Positions 47,200 through 56,564 are shown, counted from the first letter of the stretch. The stretch is 64,000 bases of DNA from an uncultured bacterium (GCA_905215555.1 CAJMQU010000017.1:1-64000); one strand, 5' to 3'. The notes: generated by a model from the letters alone, not told the origin. Translations and numbers: made by a program.

Positions 47200-47745
47200 T
47201 ACCAAGGTATAAAGAACACCCAATGTATTCCAGTAGTCCACTGTTCGGTTCTGTATGTTCATGTAAACACGAAGATTCTCTACACCAATTGTTTTAATCA
47301 ATTTCTTGGGGAATGTATATCCAAAGGCTATATTCTTTAGATACCATCAACATACATCACAGTTGCATCAATAGGCTCAAGACGTGCACGATTCAAGACG
47401 TCAGCAAGCTAATTACTCCAAGCAGCACTCATAGAAATTATCTTCAAGTAGTTATAAACCTTGTTTCCATAAGAACCATTGATAAAGACTGAAAGATCAA
47501 AGTCTTTATAACGAAAAGTATTCGTCCAGCCAAACGTAAAGTCAGGTATCGGAGAACCGATGTTGGTCTTGTCATACTCATTGATAACGCCAGCGGGTTT
47601 ACCGTCGGGTCCACTCAGGTCTTTATACTTCGCATCACCGCCCCATGCTGTCTGCGAACGATTGCACACACCGTCTACCGGATATTTCTTCGGTTTTGGA
47701 GAATTCTGCATGTCTTCCTGATTCTCAAAATAAGCTTTTACCTGT
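47200..47745 (-). pseudogene. SusC pseudogene, C-terminal remnant
   Basis: The minus strand encodes pieces of the last part of a SusC-like TonB-dependent receptor: YPVDGVCNRSQTAWGGDAKY, then TNIGSPIPDFTFGWTNTFRY and DLSVFINGSYGNKVYNYLK, then AAWSN with an in-frame stop, LADVLNRARLEPIDAT, a deletion and frameshift, and finally KNIAFGYTFPKKLIKTIG with VENLRVYMNIQN. Most of the gene is missing and its 5' side is fused to a GH5 remnant. The end near 47200 is approximate. No SusD partner was found, so the mannan cluster has lost this importer. Confidence 0.88.
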
Positions 47746-48157
47746 TCCCAGCTATCATCCACCGGTTCATTGAATATCTCATAAATAACATTAGAGACAC
47801 CTTTGGAACGAGTTGCCATCTTAGTAAAGAAATCTTTTGCTTCTTTCTGACGGATGCAGTGTCCAGTTCTATTCCCATAGAAGCGCGAAGCACCTGCGCT
47901 CCCCCCAGTCTTCAGAAAGGTAAGCCACCGTGAAAGCATTATAAAGACAGGGCTAGAACTGATGTCAGCCATAACTTACACCTTTCAATACTACCATATC
48001 CCCTTTTTCATTCATCAACTGCATACCGGTCACACACAAATGAGGCAGTTGTCCCGTAACTTCTCCCGAATCCTTTTCTTCGACGTACCCATATACCACA
48101 CCCAAACACTGCTGGCAGCATAAAGGCAGCCAATACACCTTTCCCAATATTCATCAT
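47746..48157 (-). pseudogene. GH5 (endoglucanase-like) pseudogene, internally deleted
   Basis: The start at 48157 (MMNIGKGVLAAFMLPAVFGC) encodes a good signal peptide; the frame then shifts. LPHLCVTGMQLMNEKGDMVV and LKGVSYG match the opening of a GH5 barrel of the cellulase type. Most of the first half is lost, and then KEAKDFFTKMA and VSNVIYEIFNEPVDDSWEQV are readable, with the GH5 acid/base Glu in FNEP. The reading frame then runs into the SusC remnant, creating an apparent 187-codon chimeric ORF that should not be annotated as a gene. It begins one base after the intact GH5 stop. Confidence 0.87.
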
Positions 48158-48158
48158 C

Positions 48159-49445
48159 TTATTTCAGCTTTTCATTTTCAACCTTAATAATCCCAACCGT
48201 AACATCCGTCGCAAAAACAGAATTCAATCCTTGCTGTTCCTGTGCCGGATCACCCGTATAATCATCTCCCTTCTCCCAATACACATGTCTGGAATTCAGT
48301 TCGGCGAAACCGCCCCATGCCCAGAAGTTGCATCCGACAAAGAGACCACCACTTTCACGATCCTGACGAATCAGGTCGAACACATAACCATAATATTCAT
48401 CACGGGCTGTAGTAGGTGCATCTTTAGAGAACCGGAAACCATCGCGCGGAAAGCCAAATTCCTCAAGCACAACTGGTTTCTTATATTTCCGTGCCACCAC
48501 CATGTGCTCATCAATATACCTCTTTGTATTTTCTTTGGCTTGCGGAAGAAGTTCCGTCAAACTATCGGACTTCACCCAACCCCAGTTATAAGGCCAGATA
48601 TGAATATTCAGATAATCGATATTCGAGTCGGAATGAATCTTCTCGTAAAGAGCGATATCCCCTTCACAGCCCCCCGCACCTTCACTTCCGGAAGAGACCA
48701 GATGATTAGCGTCAAGCGACTTTATCTGTGACGCCACATCCGCCATCCATTGAGCAAAAGGTTTCTTGTTTTCATCAGAAAAAGCGCGAGGCTCGTTACC
48801 AATCTGCCAGGACATAAGCGTGGGATCATCCACATATTTTATCTGATTATACCTATTTGTTCTTGTGACGATATCCCTAACATAATTGGCAAACAAGGCT
48901 TTCGCGCTGTCCGATTGATGAAACTGTTTCACGTATTCCATATAGGCAGACCAGCCATCCACCGCAGGCACCACAGCCTTGCCGTGTCCCGACCATTGTA
49001 GGTATACAGAATAACCGCCACTCCACTCCCAGGAGTTATTCAAATAGAGCACAGCAGTCATATCACGCTTGCGCAGTTCATTCATAAGATAATCCAGACC
49101 GGCTAAAATAGTATCATTATACACACCGGGCGCTATTTGCAAAGAAGGCTCCACACGAGTTTTCACTCCATTTTCGCCATCCGCCCCCACCAATACACGC
49201 AGGTTATTGATGCCGTTACTTTTCAAAAAGTCCAACTCTCTATGCAAGCGTTCACGATTACCGCCTTCACCTTCAGAACCCAGGATGGCACCATACCAGA
49301 AGTTGGCACCTACATAATAATAAGGTTTCCCGTTGCGGATGAACTGTCCGTCCTCATTCACATATACAAACGGATTTTCAGCAGGTTTAGGGGCACATGC
49401 GCCCAGCAAGGAGATAAAAAGAGTAAACAAGAATAAATGTCTCAT
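48159..49445 (-). CDS. GH5 beta-mannanase (GH5_7-like), lipoprotein
   Basis: 428 residues; lipobox Cys17 (SLLGACAPK). A TIM-barrel endo-mannanase pattern is present: FIRNGKPYYYVGANFWYGA, GINNLRVLVGADGE, the acid/base Glu in MSWQIGNEPRAF near 214, HIWPYNWGWV, and the nucleophile Glu in VVLEEFGFPRDG near 327. This layout is typical of subfamily 7 mannanases. It would cut mannan or glucomannan at the surface. It follows the esterase gene by 14 bp and is the last intact gene of that operon. Confidence 0.9.
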   Translation of the reverse strand: MRHLFLFTLFISLLGACAPKPAENPFVYVNEDGQFIRNGKPYYYVGANFWYGAILGSEGEGGNRERLHRELDFLKSNGINNLRVLVGADGENGVKTRVEPSLQIAPGVYNDTILAGLDYLMNELRKRDMTAVLYLNNSWEWSGGYSVYLQWSGHGKAVVPAVDGWSAYMEYVKQFHQSDSAKALFANYVRDIVTRTNRYNQIKYVDDPTLMSWQIGNEPRAFSDENKKPFAQWMADVASQIKSLDANHLVSSGSEGAGGCEGDIALYEKIHSDSNIDYLNIHIWPYNWGWVKSDSLTELLPQAKENTKRYIDEHMVVARKYKKPVVLEEFGFPRDGFRFSKDAPTTARDEYYGYVFDLIRQDRESGGLFVGCNFWAWGGFAELNSRHVYWEKGDDYTGDPAQEQQGLNSVFATDVTVGIIKVENEKLK

Positions 49446-49459
49446 ACTATCTGTTTTTA

Positions 49460-50743
49460 TTATTTACTTATTCCCATCTGTTTCCATGTCCATGCCAGCC
49501 ATTCATCCCATTGTTCCTGGTACCAATAATGCCCAGTTTCCAGATACGGATGAAGTTCTTTAGGCGAAGTCACCACATTGTAGGCAGCATACATGGAAGT
49601 CGGTGGACAAACATCGTCATTATAGCCCCAGCTGAACCATCCGGGCACGGTGAGACAACGGGCAAAGTTTGCCGTATCGTAGTATCGCACCACCTTGAGT
49701 TCCTTTGCATCGGGGGCACCATAATAATAGAAATAGTGAGGCCAGCCACAAGCACGCTTTTTGGTGTATGCTTCATGGTCGCACAGCGCCGGATGCACGG
49801 CAGCGTAAAAAGTGACACGCGAATCAAGAGCAGCCGTCATCACAGACAGCGCTCCTCCCTGGCTGGAGCCGGTTACTCCAAGAGCCTGCCCGTTATATTG
49901 CGGCAGTTCACAGATAAAGTCAACGGCACGTAAAGCACCAATAATCACGCGATGATAATAGAAATTCTTCAAATCATTCCGACAGAACGTCCAATAACAA
50001 TTCAGTGCGCCATTCATCAGTTTATCATAGAATGACTGTTCCATCGTAACGGGAATACCATGAATACCGACTTCCAAAGTGATAGCACCTTGTTCCGCCG
50101 TATAAACATCGCCCGCATAGGGACGAATACCGGCACCGGGCACACGCAACAGAGCGGGATACCGGCCTTCCTTCTTCGGCACACAAAGAATGCCGTAGAA
50201 ACGGGAGCCCCAACGGTCAGTCTGAAAGCTGACATGATACACATTCACCGTCGAAGTGCAACGTTCGGGAAGTAAAGTCATCAGTGGCTGGAGGGAAGTG
50301 TGACGTGCTTCTTCCAGCTCTTTCTTCCAGAAGTCACGGAAATCTGCTGGAAATTCCGTTACGGGTTGCAGTTGTTCAGGGGCATAGGCGGCAGTGGCAA
50401 GTCCTTCATATTTACGGTCGCCCACGTGAGCCGTCACTTTGCAACGCAGAAAACCTGGAGTTTTCATTGTTCCGTGCAAAGTAAGTTCGCCATTTTTCAA
50501 TACCACGCCTTTCCGAGCTTCAGTAGGATACATTTCCGGACCCAGTTCATAGTCTACCGTCACATCCGGCAAAACGTTCTGAACTTTCAACACCCGTACA
50601 GTAAATGTACATTTCTCATTCAGACGATAATTCCAACCGGCATGATCAGGAGAAACCACTACACGGATTTCATTGCCGCGTATCTGCGCTGTTGTGGCAA
50701 GCATACACAACATGCACACAAAAAGAAGTAATACTTTCTTCAT
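49460..50743 (-). CDS. CE7-type acetyl esterase (AXE1 family), exported
   Basis: 427 residues from the ATG at 50743 (MKKVLLLFVCMLCMLATTAQ), which begins the signal peptide. An N-terminal beta-sandwich of about 110 residues precedes an alpha/beta hydrolase. The triad is Ser in GVTGSSQGGALS near 292, Asp in NDDVCPP near 377 and His in ETGHYW near 402. CE7 enzymes remove acetyl groups from xylo- and other oligosaccharides; acetylated mannan is the likely substrate here given the neighbours. It is the first gene of an operon with the GH5 mannanase. Confidence 0.88.
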   Translation of the reverse strand: MKKVLLLFVCMLCMLATTAQIRGNEIRVVVSPDHAGWNYRLNEKCTFTVRVLKVQNVLPDVTVDYELGPEMYPTEARKGVVLKNGELTLHGTMKTPGFLRCKVTAHVGDRKYEGLATAAYAPEQLQPVTEFPADFRDFWKKELEEARHTSLQPLMTLLPERCTSTVNVYHVSFQTDRWGSRFYGILCVPKKEGRYPALLRVPGAGIRPYAGDVYTAEQGAITLEVGIHGIPVTMEQSFYDKLMNGALNCYWTFCRNDLKNFYYHRVIIGALRAVDFICELPQYNGQALGVTGSSQGGALSVMTAALDSRVTFYAAVHPALCDHEAYTKKRACGWPHYFYYYGAPDAKELKVVRYYDTANFARCLTVPGWFSWGYNDDVCPPTSMYAAYNVVTSPKELHPYLETGHYWYQEQWDEWLAWTWKQMGISK

Positions 50744-50774
50744 GGTATAAAATTTAAAATTTGTTCGTTGCCTG

Positions 50775-50782
50775 CAAAAGTA
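50775..50782 (-). promoter_or_regulatory. -7 box of the esterase-GH5 operon
   Basis: The minus strand reads TACTTTTG, a full match to TAnnTTTG, 31 bases before the esterase ATG. An AraC-type site lies 33 bases upstream. Confidence 0.7.
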
Positions 50783-50795
50783 CGTGGTTTTCAAG

Positions 50796-50826
50796 ATAAA
50801 GAATGATACAATATTATCATATCACA
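50796..50826 (-). promoter_or_regulatory. Candidate AraC operator before the esterase-GH5 operon
   Basis: On the minus strand TGTGATATGATA (50815-50826) is followed by TATCAT; ATGATA-N6-TATCAT forms an inverted repeat. The site overlaps the last codons of the AraC gene. Confidence 0.6.
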
Positions 50827-51704
50827 ATCTTCTTCTTCCTATAATTTTCCCGAAACTCTTTCGGTGAACAATTTTTCTTCCGCCTGAACATCCGATTGAA
50901 GTTGGAAAGATTATTAAAGCCGCAGTCATAACAGATTTCGGCAATGGTACGGGTAGAGTCCACCAACAGACGCGTGGCAAACCCTAGGCGGATATCAATA
51001 ATATAGTCAGAAAGCCTCTTCCCCGTGCGCAAGCGGAAGAAGCGACTGAACGATACGGGCGTCAAGCCTACCATATCCGCCAGCATATTCAAGCGAATAT
51101 CCTCCTGATAATGATCAGCAATATACTTCTGCACTTTCTGCACTCTCCGGCTATCCGAGAATGTTTCTATCTTGGCAAATGAGGAACTGGACAACACCTT
51201 CGCATCGTCATATTGCGACAGTTCATAAAGGATTCTCAGAAAATGCATCACTGCATAGAATCCCTGTTCTTCGGAAGCCAGCCTGTCCAGCCAGTTATAC
51301 ACCTTCATGATGGCCTGCATTGGGAAGCTGATGCCGCACTGCGCTTTCTCCAACATGCAACGGATGCTGGAGAACTGGTTCTTATTCATGAAGTTCTTGA
51401 AGAATAAGTCGGGTGAGAACTGAATTGTAATCTCACGGATTTCTTTAGAGTCACATTCATGTTGCTCCCATACATGCTCCAATTCTTTGCCGGTAATCAA
51501 CACCAGATCATAGTCCCCGATCACTTCGGCAGAATCGCCCACCACGCGGCGGACACCGGCTGCATGTTCCGTAAAGTTCAGTTCGAACTCGGCATGGCAA
51601 TGGATAGGGTAAGTAAACTCCGTCTTACGACGGTCAGCGATATAAAAGCAATCGCGGTCGGACAAGGGAGTAATTTCCCTCATGATGTAGTTTGAATTCT
51701 CCAT
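50817..51704 (-). CDS. AraC-family transcriptional regulator of the mannan cluster
   Basis: 295 residues. The N-terminal cupin-like sensor domain (about 15-160: HCHAEFELNFTEHAAGVRRV) is followed by a double HTH of AraC type (about 190-290: IRLNMLADMVGLTPVSFSRF, IAEICYDCGFNNLSNFNRMF). Such regulators bind a sugar and activate neighbouring catabolic genes. The gene is directly upstream of the esterase-GH5 operon in the same direction. A copy of the shared motif precedes its own start, which suggests autoregulation. Confidence 0.92.
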   Translation of the reverse strand: MENSNYIMREITPLSDRDCFYIADRRKTEFTYPIHCHAEFELNFTEHAAGVRRVVGDSAEVIGDYDLVLITGKELEHVWEQHECDSKEIREITIQFSPDLFFKNFMNKNQFSSIRCMLEKAQCGISFPMQAIMKVYNWLDRLASEEQGFYAVMHFLRILYELSQYDDAKVLSSSSFAKIETFSDSRRVQKVQKYIADHYQEDIRLNMLADMVGLTPVSFSRFFRLRTGKRLSDYIIDIRLGFATRLLVDSTRTIAEICYDCGFNNLSNFNRMFRRKKNCSPKEFRENYRKKKIVI

Positions 51705-51721
51705 ATAGATTGGTTAAAAAA

Positions 51722-51734
51722 GTATCATATCACA
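51722..51734 (-). promoter_or_regulatory. Candidate AraC autoregulatory operator
   Basis: The minus strand reads TGTGATATGATAC, 18 bases before the AraC start. It is identical over 12 bases to the site at the esterase promoter. Confidence 0.55.
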
Positions 51735-51818
51735 AATATAACCATTCTTTTTAATCATCGACTGGTAAGACTGGTAGAATTTATTATATTATGAAAGAAG
51801 ATTTGTTATAACTGTCCC

Positions 51819-51859
51819 AAAATAAGGTTATACCTGACCATAAGAAAGATATAACCTTA
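51819..51859 (-). terminator. Terminator after the GH3 gene
   Basis: TAAGGTTATA (51823-51832) pairs with TATAACCTTA (51850-51859). On the minus strand a TTTT follows. It lies 34 bases past the GH3 stop. Confidence 0.65.
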
Positions 51860-51892
51860 CATAAAAACAATCACCTATTCTATTAACTTGTT

Positions 51893-54193
51893 TTATTTCA
51901 CGAAGAAGTTATCTTTCAGCAAATCTTTATCATCAGAAGATGCCCCCACCATCACGATAAACTCGCCCGGTTCCACAATCTTCTTCATCTTCTTATCATA
52001 AAAAGCCAACTTGTCGGGAGTGATGCTGAAACTTACCACCCGGCTTTCACCGGCTTTCAACAGTACACGAGCAAAGTCTTTCAGTTCCTTCACTGGACGG
52101 GTGATGCTACTGAAACGGTCGCGAATATACAGTTGCACGATTTCCACTCCGTCACGGTCGCCCGTATTGGTCACCTTCACACTGACATCGACCGTACCAT
52201 CTTTGTTGATTTCCTTTTGTGACAATTGCAAGTCATCATATTTATAAGTGGTATAAGAAAGACCGTAACCGAACGGATAAAGCGGAGTGCTTGGCTTGCC
52301 TGCCGCATATGGATGGAAGTATTGCGACGGCTTATGGTTATAAATCATCTGCAACTGTCCTACGCTGTGAGGAATGGTAACGGCCAGCTTGGCAGACGGA
52401 TTCACCTTACCATAAAGAATTTCAGCTACAGCCTGACCACCGCACATACCCGGTGCCCATGCTTCCACAATTGCGGGAAGATTTTCAGCAGCCCACTGCA
52501 CACCAAGCGGACGTCCGTTCACCAGAATAAGAATGGTGGGCTTGCCGGAAGCTGCAACCTTCTCTATAAGTTGGTTTTGCAGACCTACCAGGTCGATATC
52601 AGAGCGGTCGGTATCTTCACCATCAGTGCGGTCATTCCAGCGGAAGCGCATCATGTACTCTCCGGCCACAACGATATTGAGGTCGGCAGTCTTGGCACGT
52701 GAGACCGCTTCAGCCACTTTCTTCGGATCCATGTTGCGCGGGTCCCATCCCTGGTCTACAAAGTCGAACTGAGTATCGGGAGCAATCATTTTCAATCCTT
52801 CGAGGATGGTCGTGACGTTCTCGTCCTTTTCGGGTGCACTCCAGTCACCCAGAATATTCTGATCGTCGGCATTGATGCCGGTCACCATTATCTTTCTGTA
52901 TTTAGAAGCGTCCAGAGGAAGTATACCATTATTCTTCAAGAGCACGATACCATTACGGGCGGCTTCGAGCGCAGTTGCACGATGCTCGTCGCAGAGGCGT
53001 ATCTTCATGGTTTCGGCTTCGTCGGCGTATGGTTGTTCAAAAAGACCGAGGCGGAACTTAATATCAAGAATACGGCGTACAGACTCGTCAATGCGGGATT
53101 CGGGGATACGACCTTCCTTCACCAGTTCCACTACCATCTCGTTCCAGTGAATACCATGCATGTGCATATCCATACCTGCCATGATGGACTGATAAAATGC
53201 TTCTTTCAGATTTTCGGCCGTGGCGTGCAGGTCGTGGATATGTTCGATGTCCATCCAGTCACTGACCACAAATCCGGGGAATTTCCATTCGCCACGCAGA
53301 ATATCCTGCGTCAACCATTCGTTGCTGTGGCAAGGAATACCATTCAGTTCGTTGTGGGCAGTCATCAAAGACATTACACCGGCCTTGACACCCGCTTCAA
53401 AAGGCGGGAAAAACACTTCGCGCAAAGTGCGCTCGGACAAGTCGGTGGGAGAACCGTTTGTTCCGTTGATGGGCTCGCTGCCTCCTACAAAATGCTTGAT
53501 ACAGGCCAGCACATCTCCGCTACCATTCAAATTGCCTTGATAACCTTTCACGGACTGTACTCCCAGTAAAGTCACCAGATAAGGGTCTTCACCATATGTC
53601 TCGCCCACACGTCCCCAGCGGGCATCGCGGGCAACTTCCACATTCGGATTGAAAGTCCAATGCATGTTCATGGCACGCATTTCTTTTGCTGTCTGGCGGG
53701 CTATCCGGTAAGCCATCAACGTATCGAAAGAACAAGCCAGGTTGATATTGGTGGGATATACCGTGTTATCGGGCGCATTGGCATTACCATGGATAGCGTC
53801 GATACCGAAGATAACAGGTATCTGCAAACGGCTCTTCATGGCGAGTGATTGCAGATAATTGGCTTCTTTGACAGTGAGCACATGCAGGAAAGAACCTACC
53901 AGCCCTTCTTCCGTCCATTTCTCTATATCTTTTTCCGTGAAGCCTGGATAGAAAGCATTTGCAGTGTTGTTTTTCAGTTCATCTTCGCTCATTACGGCAC
54001 TGTTAGCCTTGATATGTTCTATGCCGACAAACTGATTCATCTGCCCTACTTTCTCCTCCAGGGTCATTCTCTTCAAGAGGTTTTCCACTCTGTCCTTCAC
54101 GGGGGTGGAAGGGTCTTTATATACTTCCGTCCTATCTCCGCTGCAGGAACATAAACAAGCTCCAATTGCCATAGTTGCGATAAATTTCTTCAT
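51893..54193 (-). CDS. GH3 beta-glucosidase-type lipoprotein
   Basis: 766 residues; lipobox Cys17 (CLCSCSGD). Domains in order: GH3 TIM barrel about 40-370, the (alpha/beta)6 sandwich about 400-620, and a fibronectin-III-like C-domain about 670-760. The nucleophile Asp is in GFVVSDWMDIEHI near 312; KHFVGGSEP and the HDLHATAEN helix are also typical. BglX-like members release glucose from beta-linked oligosaccharides. It is a single gene with its own terminator; it might act with the mannan genes on glucomannan, but it is separated from them by the AraC gene and a terminator. Confidence 0.93.
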   Translation of the reverse strand: MKKFIATMAIGACLCSCSGDRTEVYKDPSTPVKDRVENLLKRMTLEEKVGQMNQFVGIEHIKANSAVMSEDELKNNTANAFYPGFTEKDIEKWTEEGLVGSFLHVLTVKEANYLQSLAMKSRLQIPVIFGIDAIHGNANAPDNTVYPTNINLACSFDTLMAYRIARQTAKEMRAMNMHWTFNPNVEVARDARWGRVGETYGEDPYLVTLLGVQSVKGYQGNLNGSGDVLACIKHFVGGSEPINGTNGSPTDLSERTLREVFFPPFEAGVKAGVMSLMTAHNELNGIPCHSNEWLTQDILRGEWKFPGFVVSDWMDIEHIHDLHATAENLKEAFYQSIMAGMDMHMHGIHWNEMVVELVKEGRIPESRIDESVRRILDIKFRLGLFEQPYADEAETMKIRLCDEHRATALEAARNGIVLLKNNGILPLDASKYRKIMVTGINADDQNILGDWSAPEKDENVTTILEGLKMIAPDTQFDFVDQGWDPRNMDPKKVAEAVSRAKTADLNIVVAGEYMMRFRWNDRTDGEDTDRSDIDLVGLQNQLIEKVAASGKPTILILVNGRPLGVQWAAENLPAIVEAWAPGMCGGQAVAEILYGKVNPSAKLAVTIPHSVGQLQMIYNHKPSQYFHPYAAGKPSTPLYPFGYGLSYTTYKYDDLQLSQKEINKDGTVDVSVKVTNTGDRDGVEIVQLYIRDRFSSITRPVKELKDFARVLLKAGESRVVSFSITPDKLAFYDKKMKKIVEPGEFIVMVGASSDDKDLLKDNFFVK

Positions 54194-54212
54194 TATTATT
54201 CAGTTATGAATT

Positions 54213-54255
54213 AAATGATAATTTAGTGAAACTCTGCTTCGCTAAATTATCATTT
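54213..54255. repeat. 14-bp-arm palindrome, copy 1 of a repeated element
   Basis: AAATGATAATTTAG (54213-54226) and CTAAATTATCATTT (54242-54255) surround a 15-base loop. An almost identical element lies at 63719-63755, in inverse orientation judged by the loop sequence. The rest of the 257-bp gap has only the promoter at 54413. Confidence 0.85.
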
Positions 54256-54412
54256 GTTTTTCTTTTCCGTTACACCGCAAAGATAGCGTTCTCCATGAAT
54301 TTCCGGTAGCTGTTTCTTAGCCAATTGTAGTACAATTTGTTTCAAATCGAGGTATGAGTTGTATCCTTCATACTTTTGATGAACCAAACAAGTCTTTTCC
54401 GAAAGAATTGTA

Positions 54413-54420
54413 TACTTTTG
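54413..54420 (+). promoter_or_regulatory. -7 box of the aldo/keto reductase gene
   Basis: TACTTTTG matches TAnnTTTG and lies 30 bases before the ATG. A second TACTTTTG is at 54371-54378. Confidence 0.65.
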
Positions 54421-54450
54421 TATTCCTAATAATCTCTTAAACTCAATAAC

Positions 54451-55458
54451 ATGATCAACCCCATTTACTCTCCCGACAGCAACCGGTATGACAATGGTAT
54501 GAAGTACCGCCGGTGCGGACGAAGCGGCATTCGGCTGCCCGAAATATCCTTAGGCTTATGGCACAACTTCGGCGACGTGAACACGCTGGCCAATTCTCAG
54601 GCGATGGCACATTACGCTTTCGACCAGGGCATTACCCATTTCGACCTTGCCAACAACTACGGTCCATCCTACGGATCGGCCGAAGAAACCTTCGGAATGA
54701 TTATGAAGAAATCATTCCTCCCCTACCGGGACGAACTGTTCATCTCAACCAAAGCCGGTCATGACATGTGGCCCGGACCCTACGGCGAATGGGGCTCCAG
54801 AAAGTATCTGATGAACAGCCTTAACCAAAGTCTGAAAAGGATGAATCTGGATTATGTAGACATCTTCTATTCTCACCGCTACGACCCGGAAACTCCGTTG
54901 GAGGAGACACTGCAAACTCTTGTTGATATTGTCCGCCAAGGCAAAGCCCTATACGTAGGCATCTCCAAATATCCGAAAGAGGCTGCCGAATTTGCTTACC
55001 GCTACCTCGAAGAAAGGGATGTGCATTGTTTGCTTTATCAGGGAAGATATAATATGTTCAACCGGGAACTGGAGGAAGAAGGTATCCTGCAACAGGCCAA
55101 AGAGAATGGAACAGGTTTCATCGCCTTCTCACCGTTGGCACAAGGATTACTGACGAACCGTTATCTGAAAGGCATCCCCGAAGATTCCCGCATCGCCAAA
55201 GGAGGCTTTCTGAAGAAAGAAGCATTGACGGACAAAGTCCTGAACAAAATCAAAGCCCTCAACGAACTTGCCGCTTTCCGCGGACAAACTCTTGCCGAAA
55301 TGGCATTGGCATGGGTGCTGAAAGACGAGATGGTGACCTCTGTCATCATTGGTGCAAGCTCCGTATCCCAGTTGAAGGACAATCTGGAAGCAATAAAGAA
55401 CACAGCTTTCACAGCGGAAGAAATAGAAAAGATGAACCGGATATACAATCAGAAGTAG
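54451..55458 (+). CDS. Aldo/keto reductase (YghZ/GpR-like)
   Basis: 335 residues, cytosolic TIM-barrel NAD(P)H-dependent reductase. The catalytic tetrad is visible: Asp in HFDLANNYGP (with the Tyr), Lys in FISTKAGHDMWPGPYG, and His in DIFYSHRYDPETP. The segment STKAGHDMWPGPYGEWGSRK and the SVIIGASSVSQLKDN nucleotide-binding end are typical of the L-glyceraldehyde-3-phosphate reductase/potassium-channel beta-subunit branch. The physiological substrate is unknown. It is a single gene. Confidence 0.9.
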   Translation: MINPIYSPDSNRYDNGMKYRRCGRSGIRLPEISLGLWHNFGDVNTLANSQAMAHYAFDQGITHFDLANNYGPSYGSAEETFGMIMKKSFLPYRDELFISTKAGHDMWPGPYGEWGSRKYLMNSLNQSLKRMNLDYVDIFYSHRYDPETPLEETLQTLVDIVRQGKALYVGISKYPKEAAEFAYRYLEERDVHCLLYQGRYNMFNRELEEEGILQQAKENGTGFIAFSPLAQGLLTNRYLKGIPEDSRIAKGGFLKKEALTDKVLNKIKALNELAAFRGQTLAEMALAWVLKDEMVTSVIIGASSVSQLKDNLEAIKNTAFTAEEIEKMNRIYNQK

Positions 55459-55547
55459 TATCTAACCGGACTTCAATCCAAGATGTATTTATCAGGTGTG
55501 CTATTACATTCCCGTAATCTTACTACTCCTCTTTTCGAAGGTCCGTA

Positions 55548-55584
55548 CAAAGATAGTACGAGTTATCAACTCGTACTATCTTTG
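55548..55584. terminator. 17-bp-arm hairpin after the aldo/keto reductase gene
   Basis: CAAAGATAGTACGAGTT pairs with AACTCGTACTATCTTTG around a three-base loop. Only a weak T stretch follows. The rest of the 395-bp gap (55459-55853) shows a T10 tract near 55770 and no gene I can support. Confidence 0.7.
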
Positions 55585-55853
55585 TTGGTTTCATAGAAAG
55601 AGTTTAATTCATTTCTATTTCAACTAAACAGCAAAAGCCCTCCATTTCCATATTAGACAGAAAAAGACAGTTCACATACCTGAATCCCTTATTTCTACGG
55701 CATACGGGCTACCCTCCACCAACATCTTCATGCAAAAGAATGCAAATTTAACGCCCCCTCCTCTGAACTTTTTTTTTTTAATCTTGTTCATGTACCAAAA
55801 GCCTGAGGTACCAGGGCAGGATTTTTATATTTAACCTAAACATTATAAGAAGT

Positions 55854-56486
55854 ATGAAGAAATTAATTCCCCTACTATTAGTGGTCTTAACTTTCGCAGC
55901 TTGCGAAAAAGACCCTGACACGGATAAGCTGGACAACAAGTATCTGGTTTATACCAATTATGACACGAAAGCTAACTTCAAAGCTTTCCAAACGTACTAC
56001 ATGCCGGACAGCATCCTCGTCATCGGTGACAAGAAGGAAGCTGAATACTGGAAAGATGAAAACGCCCAAGAGATTCTGAAAGCTTACGCAACCAACATGA
56101 CCAACCGTGGTTTTGTACGCGTAGACGACCGCGACGATGCCAACCTCGGTTTGCAGGTCAGCTACATCAAGAGCACCTACTACTTCAACGATTACGGACA
56201 ACCCGAATGGTGGTGGAACTACCCAGGCTATTGGGATGCACCTTACTGGGGTAACTGGGGTGGATGGTACTACCCGTATGCCGTAACCTATACTTATAGC
56301 ACCGGTTCATTCATCACCGAGCTCCTCAACCTCGAAGCAGTTCAGGGCGAAAAAGAAAAACTGCCTGTACTCTGGACAAGTTATATGAGCGGATTGCTCA
56401 GCGGTTCCAGCGCAGTCAACACTAAATTAGCTATTGAAGGTGTGAACCAGGCTTTCACTCAATCGTCCTATCTGACTAATAAATAA
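55854..56486 (+). CDS. DUF4136 lipoprotein
   Basis: 210 residues; lipobox Cys17 (TFAACEKDP). The mature protein fits DUF4136: an N-terminal DFSAYKTY-like pattern (NFKAFQTYYMPD), the mid-part ATNMTNRGFVRVDDRDDANL, a Trp/Gly/Tyr-rich stretch (EWWWNYPGYWDAPYWGNW), and TGSFITELLNLEAVQGEKEKLPVLW. The function is unknown; the family is thought to associate with envelope assembly or stress. AAGAAG precedes the start. It is followed after 78 bp by an outer-membrane barrel gene and probably shares its transcript. Confidence 0.9.
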   Translation: MKKLIPLLLVVLTFAACEKDPDTDKLDNKYLVYTNYDTKANFKAFQTYYMPDSILVIGDKKEAEYWKDENAQEILKAYATNMTNRGFVRVDDRDDANLGLQVSYIKSTYYFNDYGQPEWWWNYPGYWDAPYWGNWGGWYYPYAVTYTYSTGSFITELLNLEAVQGEKEKLPVLWTSYMSGLLSGSSAVNTKLAIEGVNQAFTQSSYLTNK

Positions 56487-56564
56487 TTAGCAGTAAGTAG
56501 TTAAGTAGTTAGTAGAAGATGGTCCGGAAGCGGACTATCCGGAAACTTAAAAACAATAACAAAT

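Noticed and set aside
47409..47972. A 187-codon minus-strand ORF that could be annotated as a hypothetical protein
   Set aside because: Its two halves are out-of-context pieces of a GH5 enzyme and a SusC receptor, so it is a fused relic.
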